From the NCBI GenBank assembly GCA_930987745.1, contig CAKNKX010000007.1, forward strand, positions 1 to 61,460: a stretch of DNA of 61,460 nucleotides, written 5' to 3'. Positions 1-7,659 of this stretch are shown piece by piece (position 1 is the first letter of the stretch; every line of letters starts with the position of its first letter). The notes under the pieces are model-generated. The model saw only the letters and a list, made by a program, of their open reading frames with translations, had not been told where the DNA came from and did no database searches. The position numbers and the translations under genes were made by a program. Source of the DNA: an uncultured Clostridium sp. (GTDB lineage: Bacteria > Bacillota > Clostridia > TANB77 > CAG-508).

Positions 1-21
1 GCTTTTCTTACAAGCCTTTTA

Positions 22-96
22 TTATTTAGTAAACATAAAGTGTGTGTGTGTGTGTGTGTGTACTCCCACAAGGCTTACAGCCACTTTGTTTTTCAT
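22..96 (-). CDS. Leader ORF, short 11-repeat form (left cassette)
   Basis: A 24-codon ORF begins at an ATG (96-94) 7-8 nt behind a GGAG ribosome binding site and reads MKNKVAVSLVGV, then seven His/Thr residues from the CA repeat, then FMFTK and stop. Its GT/CA run (40-61) has 11 units. The sister copy at 1892-2056 has 12 units and stays open for 54 codons, so the one-unit difference changes frame and ends this ORF just past the repeat. Its own promoter lies at 145-174. The terminator and adhesin gene it should precede are beyond the left edge. That it is translated is inferred from the ribosome binding site and the conservation among copies. Confidence 0.5.
   Translation of the reverse strand: MKNKVAVSLVGVHTHTHTHFMFTK
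40..61. repeat. (GT)11 microsatellite
   Basis: Eleven GT units, CA on the coding strand of the leader ORF. The two other copies in the window (1998-2021 and 61404-61427) have twelve units. The surrounding 80 bp are nearly identical in all three copies. Confidence 0.95.
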
Positions 97-144
97 TACT
101 TTTCTCCTCGTTCTTTCTTTTTCTTTTGCTTTTCTTATGTCTTA

Positions 145-174
145 GTTATACCATTTATTCTTTTATTTTGTCAA
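145..174 (-). promoter_or_regulatory. Promoter of the left cassette leader
   Basis: On the minus strand TTGACA (174-169) is followed after 18 nt by TATAAC (150-145). The same promoter is found at 2106-2135 in the second cassette. It starts only 25 nt beyond the stop codon of the adhesin gene at 199, so cassettes are packed head to tail. Confidence 0.7.
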
Positions 175-198
175 GATTTTTAATATTAAATTACTTTT

Positions 199-1743
199 CT
201 AATTTTCAACAAATGTTGGATAGCCATTTTCTCCTAAAGTCCATTTTTTCCAATCTGTTGGATAATTTCCACTATCATCTTTATAACTATTTAATATATC
301 TACAAATCCTTGTGTTTTAATTTCTTCAAGTGTTTTTGTTTCTACTGTTCCTTCATAACTTCCATTTCCCACTTCTTTAAATCCGTTATCTATATTATAC
401 GTATTAATTAGTTCAAGTTGTGAATTTGCAGTATGTCCTATCAGATTTCCTTTGTAAACAGCTACACCTGATATTGTTCCTGTACTAAAACAATTAATAA
501 GTGTTATTTTTGATGTATACTGATTTAATCCAATAATTCCTCCACATCCTGAATAAGATATTCCATAATTAGGAAAATTCAAGTTTCCTAAATTACATGA
601 ATTTAAAATTTCTAGATTACCTCCGCTTGTATTATAATTTCCTAAAATTCCTGACAATCCATAATTTCCGCCTTCTATATCTCCATAATTAATACAATTT
701 ATTATTTTCATTGTTTTTTCATTAGAAGTTCCTACTATTCCTGCTGGACGGTCATTGTTCTTTACATCCATATAATTGATACAATTTATAATACTAGTTA
801 CTCCTATATTAGACCATTCAACACCTTCGATTATTCCAGAACTATTTTGTACACCTTCTACTCCATATACTGTAATATTTTTAATCTCAGAACCTCTTAT
901 ATTTCCAAATAAAGCACTTTTATATAGATTTTTTATACTATGATTTTCTCCATCAAATACTCCTGAAAATGTTGTACTAAAGTTACTTTGATATTTTCCT
1001 ATAGCTGGGAAACCAGTACCTGTTGTCATTTCTGTAATTAATGCATTTCCATCTCCCGCATCTCCATTTATATCTCCAAAATCTGTCCTTGTACTATCTA
1101 TATATGATGCACTTGATTTGAAATTTAAATCTCTTGTTAAAATAATATTTGAACCTGATGCTATTCCTTTTGAATCTACTGCATCTATTAGTTTTCCATC
1201 TTGATATACTTTTCCTGTTTTATTTACCATATTTGAAAATGCTACTAAATCTTCTATACAGTTTATTTCATATGGGTGTTCTTCACTTCCGTCTAATACT
1301 GTTCCATCTTCTTTTTTAGTTATATCTCCTGGATATGAATCTGTTACACCTGTTATATAATCTAATATATTGCCATTTTTATCTACTGTATAATATCTGT
1401 TACTTTCTTCAAACAATACTTCAAATTCTTCTCCTATATCTATTACTTCTACTTTTCCATTTGTATGGCTATTTAGCACATTTTGAAATTCTTCTTCTTC
1501 TAAATTTCCTCTATTATTTTTCCCCATTGCTTCTACTGTTGATATATCTATTATTTCTTTCTCTTGTGATATTTCTGTTTCTTCTTTTGCACTTTGTGCC
1601 TGTCCTATTATTCCATTACTTCCTGTTATTGCTCCTATTGTTATTCCTGCTAAAATTAATAAAACTATTATTGTTGTTATTAGCGCTATTAAAGTTATTC
1701 CTTCTTCTTTTTTGTTTCTCTTTACTTTTAAAAATCTTGACAT
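199..1743 (-). CDS. Type IV pilin-like GLUG-repeat surface adhesin
   Basis: This 514-residue protein starts with a class III prepilin leader: a charged stretch ending KKEEG, predicted cleavage after Gly15, then a hydrophobic helix ITLIALITTIIVLLILAG. The mature position 5 is Ala rather than the Glu usual in Gram-negative pilins, as in many clostridial pilins. Residues about 150-480 contain repeats of the GLUG type, with Gly-Gly-Ile-(Ile/Val)-Gly and I-x-N-C-x-N spacing, a family known from bacterial surface proteins. The C-terminus (WKKWTLGENGYPTF) is shared with the paralogue at 59577-61238, as are the first ~150 residues; the middle differs. AAGGAGG sits just upstream of the ATG. I infer a pilus-associated or membrane-anchored adhesin with a conserved frame and variable core. 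It probably uses the prepilin peptidase at 40376. Confidence 0.75.
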   Translation of the reverse strand: MSRFLKVKRNKKEEGITLIALITTIIVLLILAGITIGAITGSNGIIGQAQSAKEETEISQEKEIIDISTVEAMGKNNRGNLEEEEFQNVLNSHTNGKVEVIDIGEEFEVLFEESNRYYTVDKNGNILDYITGVTDSYPGDITKKEDGTVLDGSEEHPYEINCIEDLVAFSNMVNKTGKVYQDGKLIDAVDSKGIASGSNIILTRDLNFKSSASYIDSTRTDFGDINGDAGDGNALITEMTTGTGFPAIGKYQSNFSTTFSGVFDGENHSIKNLYKSALFGNIRGSEIKNITVYGVEGVQNSSGIIEGVEWSNIGVTSIINCINYMDVKNNDRPAGIVGTSNEKTMKIINCINYGDIEGGNYGLSGILGNYNTSGGNLEILNSCNLGNLNFPNYGISYSGCGGIIGLNQYTSKITLINCFSTGTISGVAVYKGNLIGHTANSQLELINTYNIDNGFKEVGNGSYEGTVETKTLEEIKTQGFVDILNSYKDDSGNYPTDWKKWTLGENGYPTFVEN

Positions 1744-1875
1744 TTCTTTTTTCCTCCTTAGAATTTTCTTATTTATAGAATTAATAATATTTTAGTTCTT
1801 ATATTGCTTTTATTTTTTACTTTTAAGCTTGTTTTATTCTTTCAAAAAGCTTTACTTTAAATTTCAAACGCAAAA

Positions 1876-1921
1876 AAACAGGAAGAAAAACCTATCTTAA
1901 GATAGGCTTTTTTTCCTGTTT
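1876..1921 (-). terminator. Terminator/attenuator between leader ORF and adhesin
   Basis: On the minus strand the outer stem AAACAGGAA (1921-1913) pairs with TTCCTGTTT (1884-1876). The inner stem CCTATC-TTAA-GATAGG is at 1906-1891, and seven U follow (1878-1872). The stop codon TAG of the 12-repeat leader ORF (1894-1892) lies inside the inner stem. A ribosome reaching it would cover the 5' arm and could prevent the hairpin from forming. The same structure is at 61275-61327. Confidence 0.75.
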
Positions 1922-2056
1922 ATATCTCTTTATTTTATTTACTTTTTCTTGTTTTTTAGCTTTTCTTACAAGCCTTTTATTGTTTAGTAAACATAAAGTG
2001 TGTGTGTGTGTGTGTGTGTGTACTCCTGCAAGGCTTACAGCCACTTTGTTTTTCAT
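1892..2056 (-). CDS. Leader ORF, long 12-repeat form (second cassette)
   Basis: A 54-codon ORF starts at ATG 2056-2054, 7 nt behind AAGGAG. It reads MKNKVAVSLAGV, then HTHTHTHT from the (CA)12 run, then a basic tail ending KKPILR, and stops inside the terminator stem. Promoter TTGACA-N18-TATAAC is at 2106-2135. I recognise no protein family. The sequence is neither a signal peptide nor a membrane segment, so it may act only through its translation, as an attenuation leader peptide for the adhesin at 199-1743. Copy 3 at the right edge has the same beginning, with KNK replaced by KDK. Confidence 0.55.
   Translation of the reverse strand: MKNKVAVSLAGVHTHTHTHTLCLLNNKRLVRKAKKQEKVNKIKRYKQEKKPILR
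1998..2021. repeat. (GT)12 microsatellite
   Basis: Twelve GT units inside the leader ORF of the second cassette. Tracts of this kind slip during replication, and one unit gained or lost switches the leader reading frame. Confidence 0.95.
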
Positions 2057-2105
2057 TGTTTTTCTCCTTATTCTTTCTTTTTTCTTTTGATTTCCTTATG
2101 TTTTA

Positions 2106-2135
2106 GTTATACCATTTGTTAGTTTATTTTGTCAA
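2106..2135 (-). promoter_or_regulatory. Promoter of the second cassette leader
   Basis: TTGACA (2135-2130), 18-nt spacer and TATAAC (2111-2106) on the minus strand, about 50 nt upstream of the leader ATG. Confidence 0.7.
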
Positions 2136-2193
2136 GATTTTTAAATTATATTTATTTTTGCGAGCAAAAATTCATAAAAATTTTGTAAAAGTA

Positions 2194-2222
2194 TTGACAA
2201 GTAAAAGAAAATAGTTTATACT
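2194..2222 (+). promoter_or_regulatory. tRNA operon promoter
   Basis: TTGACA (2194-2199), 17-nt spacer, TATACT (2217-2222), placed 32 nt before tRNA-Met. Confidence 0.75.
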
Positions 2223-2254
2223 TTTACTTGTGCTGACAAGCACAAAGGAAATGT

Positions 2255-2331
2255 GCTCCTTTAGCTCAGTTGGTCAGAGCAACCGGCTCATAACCGGTGG
2301 GTCCAAGGTTCGAGTCCTTGAAGGAGCACCA
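2255..2331 (+). tRNA. tRNA-Met (CAT), elongator type
   Basis: 77-nt cloverleaf with a 7-bp acceptor stem GCTCCTT/AAGGAGC, anticodon loop CTCATAA within a CCGG/CCGG stem, T-arm GGTTCGAGTCC and encoded CCA. The CGGCTCATAACCGG anticodon arm matches elongator tRNA-Met. A lysidine-modified tRNA-Ile with CAT anticodon cannot be fully excluded by eye. Confidence 0.9.
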
Positions 2332-2343
2332 TTTTTTATATTC

Positions 2344-2429
2344 GGGTAGGTGGCCGAGTGGCTAAAGGCGGCAGACTGTAAATCTGTTCTCATTTGAGTA
2401 CGAAGGTTCGAATCCTTCCCTGCCCACCA
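2344..2429 (+). tRNA. tRNA-Tyr (GTA)
   Basis: 86-nt class II tRNA with a long variable arm, acceptor GGGTAGG/CCTGCCC (one T-G pair), anticodon loop ACTGTAAATC giving GTA, T-arm GGTTCGAATCC and encoded CCA. Its 3' end is the attachment site of the downstream accessory region. Confidence 0.93.
2419..2429. repeat. Attachment-site core at the tRNA-Tyr 3' end (left)
   Basis: The last 11 bases of tRNA-Tyr, CCTGCCCACCA, recur exactly at 10893-10903. The bases just after, CACCAAAAAGTTGAAATTTT, recur at 14202. This is the usual signature of tyrosine-integrase insertion into a tRNA 3' end. Confidence 0.65.
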
Positions 2430-2430
2430 A

Positions 2431-2468
2431 AAAGTTGAAATTTTAACCGATTTCAGCTTTTTTTATTT
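2431..2468 (+). terminator. tRNA operon terminator
   Basis: Stem AGTTGAAAT/ATTTCAGCT with one wobble pair and a T-run. An almost identical copy (one mismatch) is at 14206-14240, beyond the inserted region. Confidence 0.75.
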
Positions 2469-2573
2469 TTATTCAAAATTATTTGTAAGCATTGATATTA
2501 CTTTATTTTAAATACTTTTATTATTCAAATTACATTCAAAATTATTTACCATTTTTTATTGTTTTTTTGCTTC

Positions 2574-2681
2574 TGCACGGAAATTGCACGGACGAATTGC
2601 ACGGAAAAATATCCTTTGTAATCTAACAGTACCAGCCGATACAAGACATTACTTAGTATGATTTTTGCACGGATTGCACGG
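2574..2681. repeat. Five TGCACGG heptamers near the left attachment site
   Basis: TGCACGG occurs at 2574, 2585, 2598, 2666 and 2675 in the otherwise gene-free stretch 2469-2707. Clustered short direct repeats beside an attachment site often bind integrase or excisionase arms. That role is inferred. Confidence 0.5.
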
Positions 2682-2707
2682 AAAAGATAGAACTGTAAAA
2701 AACAGTC

Positions 2708-3682
2708 CTATCTACTTTTAAAGTTAATCTTATTTATAAATGAATTTACTAATCTTTTTAATCTATCTTTTGAAAAATCAAATAATATACTAACATATTC
2801 AAAAGTTTTATCAATATAATCTTTAAAGTGTATATTTTCTTGTTTCAACTTTTCATTTTCTTGCTTTAAATTGTAATTTTCTAATTGTATCTGTTCTGTT
2901 TTATACATGGTTTCGTCAACAATATTTTTTATCTTGCTATATCTTTTAGCAAGAGTATTGAACTTTTTAATAACACGCTTATAATCATTTCTCATAATCT
3001 CAATATCATTTGTAACTTTTTCTTGTTCATAGTGTTTAGTTTCTTCAAACATTTCTTGAGTTTCATAATTAGTAATCTTTTTTAGCTTTTCTATTGGTAT
3101 ATGTTCATTTTCTTCTTTATTGCCACGTTCTAAATTAAATCCAGATTTTGTCATATATGAATAAAAATTATCTTGTAATTTTCTATAACTGTCTTTACCT
3201 TTCCAATACTCACTACAAGCAATTTTTCTAATTTCTTTTCCGTTCTTATCTTTTTTATGAACAACTGGAATAAATACAATGTGCATGTGAGGAGTTGTTT
3301 CATCATTATGTACTTTTGCTGATACAATAAAATCTTCTCCAAGATTATTATAATTTGCCACAAAATTATATGCAGTTTCAAAATATCTTTTTGTTTCTTC
3401 TTCTCCAATGCTATTAAAAAATTCCTTATCAGAAGTAATTATAAATTCACACATTACATTGCTTACTTTTTTTAGCATGCCTTGTAAATTATATTTTTCT
3501 CTTATATCTTTAAAAACTTTTTCGTAAGTAGAATAAGGTGTTTTTATTGAATAATTTAATATTGAATTTTGCTTATTTATATTTTTATTAGAATAGTTTG
3601 TATTTTTTCTTTCATTATGTCTATATATGCCAGCTAGATTTTTCATTTTATAATTGGTGTTTCTAATTATTGCATAACTCAC
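2708..3682 (-). CDS. MobV (Pre/Mob) family relaxase
   Basis: This 324-residue protein nicks DNA at an origin of transfer to start conjugative mobilization. It shows the N-terminal HNER motif (residues 22-25) and the metal-binding signature HNDETTPHMH (125-134) followed by hydrophobic residues and Pro. Both are diagnostic for the Pre/Mob family. The C-terminal third (about 215-290) is Lys/Glu-rich coiled coil, also usual. It is the most promoter-distal gene of the element's minus-strand block and lies next to a dense set of stem-loops (3760-4020) that could be its oriT. It seems intact. Confidence 0.88.
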   Translation of the reverse strand: MSYAIIRNTNYKMKNLAGIYRHNERKNTNYSNKNINKQNSILNYSIKTPYSTYEKVFKDIREKYNLQGMLKKVSNVMCEFIITSDKEFFNSIGEEETKRYFETAYNFVANYNNLGEDFIVSAKVHNDETTPHMHIVFIPVVHKKDKNGKEIRKIACSEYWKGKDSYRKLQDNFYSYMTKSGFNLERGNKEENEHIPIEKLKKITNYETQEMFEETKHYEQEKVTNDIEIMRNDYKRVIKKFNTLAKRYSKIKNIVDETMYKTEQIQLENYNLKQENEKLKQENIHFKDYIDKTFEYVSILFDFSKDRLKRLVNSFINKINFKSR

Positions 3683-3759
3683 ATTTCTACACCTTCCTTC
3701 CTGTCAGGGTAGTGCTATGTAGCCTTACTTATGTTATAATCCCCATTAGATATTCTAAA

Positions 3760-4020
3760 AAAAGAGGTACACCTCAGTGTTCTAACATACTAGAACATTA
3801 AAAATGTTCTGTATGATTAAGGGGAAAAATCCCCTTAATAAACCCCTATACAAGATTTTTTGGAATTATCTATAATTATTTGTTACTACTATTAACAAAT
3901 AATATACTATAAATAATTTCTTCAAAAAATCTTGTTTATGGGAAACCTATGTCGGTTTCCCATACCCTTCCCATTGCATTTGTAAAATTGATAAATTAAA
4001 ATTTGATCAATTTTACAAAT
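3760..4020. other. Stem-loop cluster, candidate oriT
   Basis: The 338-nt gene-free stretch upstream of the relaxase holds several inverted repeats. AAGGGGA/TCCCCTT is near 3818-3836. A long imperfect palindrome has arms CAAGATTTTTT (3851) and AAAAAATCTTG (3924). GGGAAACC/GGTTTCCC is at 3940-3960. TTTGTAAAATTGAT/ATCAATTTTACAAA is at 3979-4020. MobV relaxases commonly have their oriT just upstream, so this is the likely position. The nick site is not identified. Confidence 0.45.
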
Positions 4021-4284
4021 TTATCTTTCTTGTTCTTCAAAGTTAGTGTTTTTTCCTTTACATATGCCATCTATAAAAGCGTCTATTTCATCCCATGTTT
4101 TAAAGCAATTTTTATCATCAATAGAATACCAGTCTTTATTTTTGCAATTCTTGTCTACCAATGCTATTGCCTTATTATAGGTATAATCATTTGAAATTTT
4201 TAATAGTAATAATTGTAAATTACTATCAGATAACATATATTCGTTTAAGCCGTCAATTCTTTTCTTAATATTATCTTTCTTCAT
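4021..4284 (-). CDS. Small acidic protein of unknown function (mobile element)
   Basis: 87 residues, mostly helical in appearance, with no family I recognise. Its start overlaps the 3' end of the integrase gene by 14 nt, which implies translational coupling, and it lies between integrase and relaxase in the same minus-strand block. It could be a mobilization or regulatory accessory protein. Confidence 0.6.
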   Translation of the reverse strand: MKKDNIKKRIDGLNEYMLSDSNLQLLLLKISNDYTYNKAIALVDKNCKNKDWYSIDDKNCFKTWDEIDAFIDGICKGKNTNFEEQER

Positions 4285-5491
4285 TTTGTTTGTTCTCCTT
4301 ATCTACATAATAATTATTTTTTTCTAATAATTGAAAAGCTGTAGGTTGAAACATATTATTGTTTAAATAATAATCATTTAATTTTTCCAATTCAGCCTCT
4401 TTATATTTGTTGAAAACAGATACATAAGTATTCATTGTAACAGAGATATCACTATGTCCCATAAGTCGTTGAAGTGCGACAGCTCGCATACCTGCTTCAA
4501 TACACCTTGTACCATATGTGTGTCTTAAGCTATGGGTAGTAATGTCGTTTATATCGACTTTTTTTAATGTACTTTTTAAAAATTTATTAGCATTTTTAGG
4601 GTCAGCATAATTACCTTGTGAATTTACAAATAAAAGATTTTCTTTATGATTTTTGGCTAATCTCATTTGATTTATTATTTCTTCTCTTATAAATCTAGGT
4701 ATAGGTACATCTCTAATTCCAGCAAAAGTTTTAGGAAATTCTCCCATAATAAGTTTATGGTCTTTATCAAATGTTAAAGTTCTAGATATATGTATTAAGT
4801 TTCTTTCTAAATTTATATCACTTGTTTTTAAAGCTAGTGCTTCTCCAATTCGTAGTCCTAAATACATTTGCATTAAATAAGCGACTTTATATGGTTCGTT
4901 TTCAAGAGGAATATTCATTAAATAATTAGTAAGCATTTGTTGTTCCTCAATTTCTAATGCTCTTACAGTTTTAGGTGGTTTATTACTTTTGGGTTCAATA
5001 ACTTCTATCATGGGATTTTCTAAAATATATCCTTTGTTTAAAGCATATTTAAAAGCTTGTGCAAACTGGTCTTTTTCTTTTGATATTGTTGATTGACTAT
5101 AATTTTTCAATGAATTAAGATATGCTTGTATTTCGTCGCTTGTTATATCTTCTATATTCTTTTTAGTAAAAGGCTCTTTTTCTAATTTTTTTATTGCTGA
5201 CAATATCCTACTATATTGAGTTTCTTTAATAATGTTCATATCTAATTTTCTTTTAGCTAAAGCTCGCATAAGTTGATTTAGAGGGATTCCATTATTTTTT
5301 ATGTATATGTCATTACCTTTTTGACATTGAATTGTTTTAAAAAAGGCTTTTGCTTCTTGTTCAGTAGAAAAAGATTTGGTTTTCCTAATTTCATTTAGAG
5401 TATCATTTTCTTTTACATAATAAATACATCTAAATTTCTTTGCATTTTTATCATAATAGACACTACCAGTTTTATTTTTACTGCTTTTCAT
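4271..5491 (-). CDS. Tyrosine recombinase / integrase
   Basis: A 406-residue phage/ICE-type integrase that catalyses site-specific insertion and excision, most likely at tRNA-Tyr. It has an AP2-like N-terminal arm-binding segment, a SAM-like core-binding domain (about 70-170) and a catalytic domain. The active-site residues are Arg214 (LGLRIGEAL), His320-x-x-Arg323 (HSLRH), His346 (MGHSD) and the nucleophile Tyr356. I chose ATG 5491 because AGGCGGTGG lies 5 nt upstream; a GTG at 5500 falls inside that sequence. The gene follows the excisionase-like gene closely and overlaps the next small gene. Confidence 0.92.
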   Translation of the reverse strand: MKSSKNKTGSVYYDKNAKKFRCIYYVKENDTLNEIRKTKSFSTEQEAKAFFKTIQCQKGNDIYIKNNGIPLNQLMRALAKRKLDMNIIKETQYSRILSAIKKLEKEPFTKKNIEDITSDEIQAYLNSLKNYSQSTISKEKDQFAQAFKYALNKGYILENPMIEVIEPKSNKPPKTVRALEIEEQQMLTNYLMNIPLENEPYKVAYLMQMYLGLRIGEALALKTSDINLERNLIHISRTLTFDKDHKLIMGEFPKTFAGIRDVPIPRFIREEIINQMRLAKNHKENLLFVNSQGNYADPKNANKFLKSTLKKVDINDITTHSLRHTYGTRCIEAGMRAVALQRLMGHSDISVTMNTYVSVFNKYKEAELEKLNDYYLNNNMFQPTAFQLLEKNNYYVDKENKQNEER

Positions 5492-5503
5492 ATTTACCAC
5501 CGC

Positions 5504-5812
5504 CTAAACTCTTTTTTGCATTTTCCAAATTAGATAAGCAAGTAACATTATTTGATTATTTTTTCCAATATTTATTGAAGGAAAATCCTCTCTTCTAAAA
5601 GTTTTATATGCAATACTTTCACAAATACCTAAATCGTTCATAATATCTTTTACTGTAAGCATTTTAAACGGATTCTTAACTCTTCTGATAGTATCTATTG
5701 CCATTCTTTGTTCTGGAGTTAATATTTCTTTTGTTTCAATCACTATATTTTTTGTTTCTGTATTCTGTATTTCATTTATTACTTTTTCACTTATTTTATT
5801 TAATTCTTCCAT
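5504..5812 (-). CDS. Excisionase-like helix-turn-helix protein
   Basis: 102 residues. The C-terminal half (TVKDIMNDLGICESIAYKTF, then REDFPSINIGKN) resembles the MerR-like winged helix of excisionase/DNA-binding proteins that sit directly before integrases in Gram-positive integrative elements. The gene lies 12 nt upstream of the integrase start. I infer that it directs excision and may regulate the integrase. Confidence 0.75.
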   Translation of the reverse strand: MEELNKISEKVINEIQNTETKNIVIETKEILTPEQRMAIDTIRRVKNPFKMLTVKDIMNDLGICESIAYKTFRREDFPSINIGKNNQIMLLAYLIWKMQKRV

Positions 5813-5831
5813 GTTACATTTTCCTTTCTTT

Positions 5832-6356
5832 TTAATTTTTCTTATTCCTAATAAATTCCAAAATTACTGTTTGAATAGCTAAAATCAAATTTAGAATTTC
5901 ATCATCTTCCGTTTTTATATTGTCAAAATCTCTTTCCTTATTATTTATTTTTAATTCATTTTTAAAGCTTGTAACAAAATCTTTATACTTTGATTTATTA
6001 TTTAAACTGTTATAGTGAAAACTTGCATTTTTTAAAAATCTTATATTTTCAATAACTTGTTCTTTACTTAAAGTCTTAAAATTTTGTTCATTTTTAGCAG
6101 TTATAATAATATTTCCTCTTACAGTTTCTCCAAGCCCTAAAAATTTTGTATTGATATATATATTAGGTTGTAGATTTTTTCGATTTTCCTTACAAACAAT
6201 AATTATATTTTCATAGGGAATACAGGTGGTTTTTCCACCAAGTATTTGTTCAAATTCTTGTATATTATTTTTTATCTTTTTTAATTCTGGATTTTTTCCT
6301 ACTTCTTTGTACATTATTATGATTTCGTCTTTTTTCATCATTATCACCATTTCCAA
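5832..6356 (-). CDS. DUF3846-like protein of mobile elements
   Basis: About 174 residues. The segment VGKNPELKKIKNN, a following acidic stretch, GGKTTCIPYENIIIVC and a later PNI resemble the DUF3846 domain often encoded on conjugative elements and phages, whose function is unknown. The start is uncertain: several ATGs lie within the first 10 codons. The 5' end overlaps the preceding small ORF. It belongs to the minus-strand block that ends with the relaxase. Confidence 0.6.
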   Translation of the reverse strand: MEMVIMMKKDEIIIMYKEVGKNPELKKIKNNIQEFEQILGGKTTCIPYENIIIVCKENRKNLQPNIYINTKFLGLGETVRGNIIITAKNEQNFKTLSKEQVIENIRFLKNASFHYNSLNNKSKYKDFVTSFKNELKINNKERDFDNIKTEDDEILNLILAIQTVILEFIRNKKN

Positions 6357-6504
6357 TACTAAAAGTTCTTAAATATATTTGATAAGATAAATTATCAAAA
6401 TACTTTTCATTTTTCTTGTCGTCTAAACTTATTGTGTCTTTTACAAATAGGTTGTCATGATTTTTTAATTTGTCTTTTTTGATAGGTTTTCTAATTTTTT
6501 TCAT
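6265..6504 (-). CDS. Small basic protein, unknown
   Basis: 79 residues, very rich in Lys and Arg, beginning MKKIRKPIKKDKLKN. AGGAGA lies 7 nt upstream of the ATG, better than the ribosome binding sites of many neighbours. The 3' part overlaps the next gene by about 90 nt in another frame. I recognise no family. It may be real as the first gene of the block, or the true product may be only its first ~55 codons in coupling with the downstream gene. Confidence 0.4.
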   Translation of the reverse strand: MKKIRKPIKKDKLKNHDNLFVKDTISLDDKKNEKYFDNLSYQIYLRTFSIGNGDNDEKRRNHNNVQRSRKKSRIKKDKK

Positions 6505-6646
6505 TTCCCAAATCTCCTAAATAAATTTAGATTATCGATAACCCATTGGGCTTAAGCTTGGTTTAATGATACAATGTTTTATTATTCAAAAGAGAAAAGG
6601 TCTAAAAAAAGCAAAGTAAACATAACAAAGACCAAAAAAACTGAAA

Positions 6647-6679
6647 AATACACTTTCAAAAAATCTTTGAAAGTGTATT
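6647..6679. terminator. Bidirectional hairpin
   Basis: AATACACTTTCAAA (6647-6660) pairs perfectly with TTTGAAAGTGTATT (6666-6679). It separates the regulator gene from the mobilization block. Confidence 0.55.
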
Positions 6680-6736
6680 AATACTAGCATTTTTTAGCTT
6701 TTTAAAAATGTATATGCGTTATTTATATAAAAAGAA

Positions 6737-6775
6737 AAACTTTGAATATAGTGTTTAACTATAATTCAAAGTTTT
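6737..6775 (-). terminator. Terminator of the Xre regulator gene
   Basis: AAAACTTTGAATATAGT pairs with ACTATAATTCAAAGTTTT; on the minus strand a U/A-rich tail follows. Confidence 0.6.
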
Positions 6776-6783
6776 ATAATATA

Positions 6784-7500
6784 TTATTCTTCTTCAAAAT
6801 CTTCTTTATTCTCTATATCTGGATACCATATACTTATATCTTGTAATTTTTCTAGTTCTTCATTAGTTATTTTTAAAGCCTCCAACATTTCATCAGTAAA
6901 TTCTATATCTGTTTTAGAAATAAAACATTTTCTGCAACTAGGCTCATATTGTCCATTAGTACAAAAGAAAACGCCTCGCATTAGTTTATCAGTTCCATTT
7001 CCTATATTAACATTTATTTGTGAACATTCTAATCTAGGACTTGTTGGCTTATAATTATTGAATTTTAGAAATGCCATAAAATTATCTGTTTCTATATGAC
7101 CTGTTAGATATATTTTATTTGTTTTATAATCAACCATTTCTATTGCACAATAGTTTGATTTTGGTATTATATTTATTTTAAATTTACATTTATCAAACTT
7201 TTTGCGTGTAGGATAGAAGCCGTTATAATATACATATAGAGTTTTAACTTTAAAAGGATTAGTGCTTCCCTTAGTATGTATTCTTGTATCTATATTAAAT
7301 AATTCTTGTTCGTCAATTTCTAGTTCATTACACATTAAAAATATTTGTTCTGCGTTAGGAATTAATTGACCATTTTCAAATCTACCAATAGTAGTTGCAT
7401 TTTTACCAATAACTTTTGCTAAATTTTCTTGGCTTAACCCTTTATCTTTTCTATATTTCTTTAATCTCTCCCCAAAATCTGTTTTATTAAATTCAGCCAT
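6784..7500 (-). CDS. Xre-family regulator with C-terminal sensor-like domain
   Basis: 238 residues from the ATG at 7500, preceded by AAGGAAG. Residues about 10-60 form a Cro/CI helix-turn-helix (ERLKKYRKDKGLSQENLAKV, then TIGRFENGQ). The remaining ~170 residues are a domain I do not recognise, with cysteines in a CFISKTD/CTNGQ region. Its place at the boundary between the mobilization genes and the ncRNA suggests that it is the element's master repressor. Confidence 0.8.
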   Translation of the reverse strand: MAEFNKTDFGERLKKYRKDKGLSQENLAKVIGKNATTIGRFENGQLIPNAEQIFLMCNELEIDEQELFNIDTRIHTKGSTNPFKVKTLYVYYNGFYPTRKKFDKCKFKINIIPKSNYCAIEMVDYKTNKIYLTGHIETDNFMAFLKFNNYKPTSPRLECSQINVNIGNGTDKLMRGVFFCTNGQYEPSCRKCFISKTDIEFTDEMLEALKITNEELEKLQDISIWYPDIENKEDFEEE

Positions 7501-7613
7501 AAAACCACTTCCTTTAATAAAATACATATTACACTTATAATTATACCATTTTTTTACATTATTTTCAACTTTCAAATCTTTACAATCATTGCAATTAAAG
7601 GGTTACATTGAAT

Positions 7614-7642
7614 TTGACATAAAAATATGGTATAATTAATAT
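7614..7642 (+). promoter_or_regulatory. Promoter of the structured RNA
   Basis: TTGACA (7614-7619), 17-nt spacer, TAATAT (7637-7642). A second TATAAT (7631-7636) overlaps. No ORF with a ribosome binding site follows, consistent with an RNA gene. Confidence 0.6.
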
Positions 7643-7659
7643 AACTTTATAGTAAAAAG

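Noticed and set aside
42..320. Plus-strand ORF through the GT repeat (Cys-Val repeats)
   Set aside because: No ribosome binding site, and it runs antisense through the adhesin 3' end; the minus-strand leader has a promoter and ribosome binding site.
2574..2681. CRISPR array
   Set aside because: Repeats are only 7 bp with irregular short spacing and no cas genes nearby.
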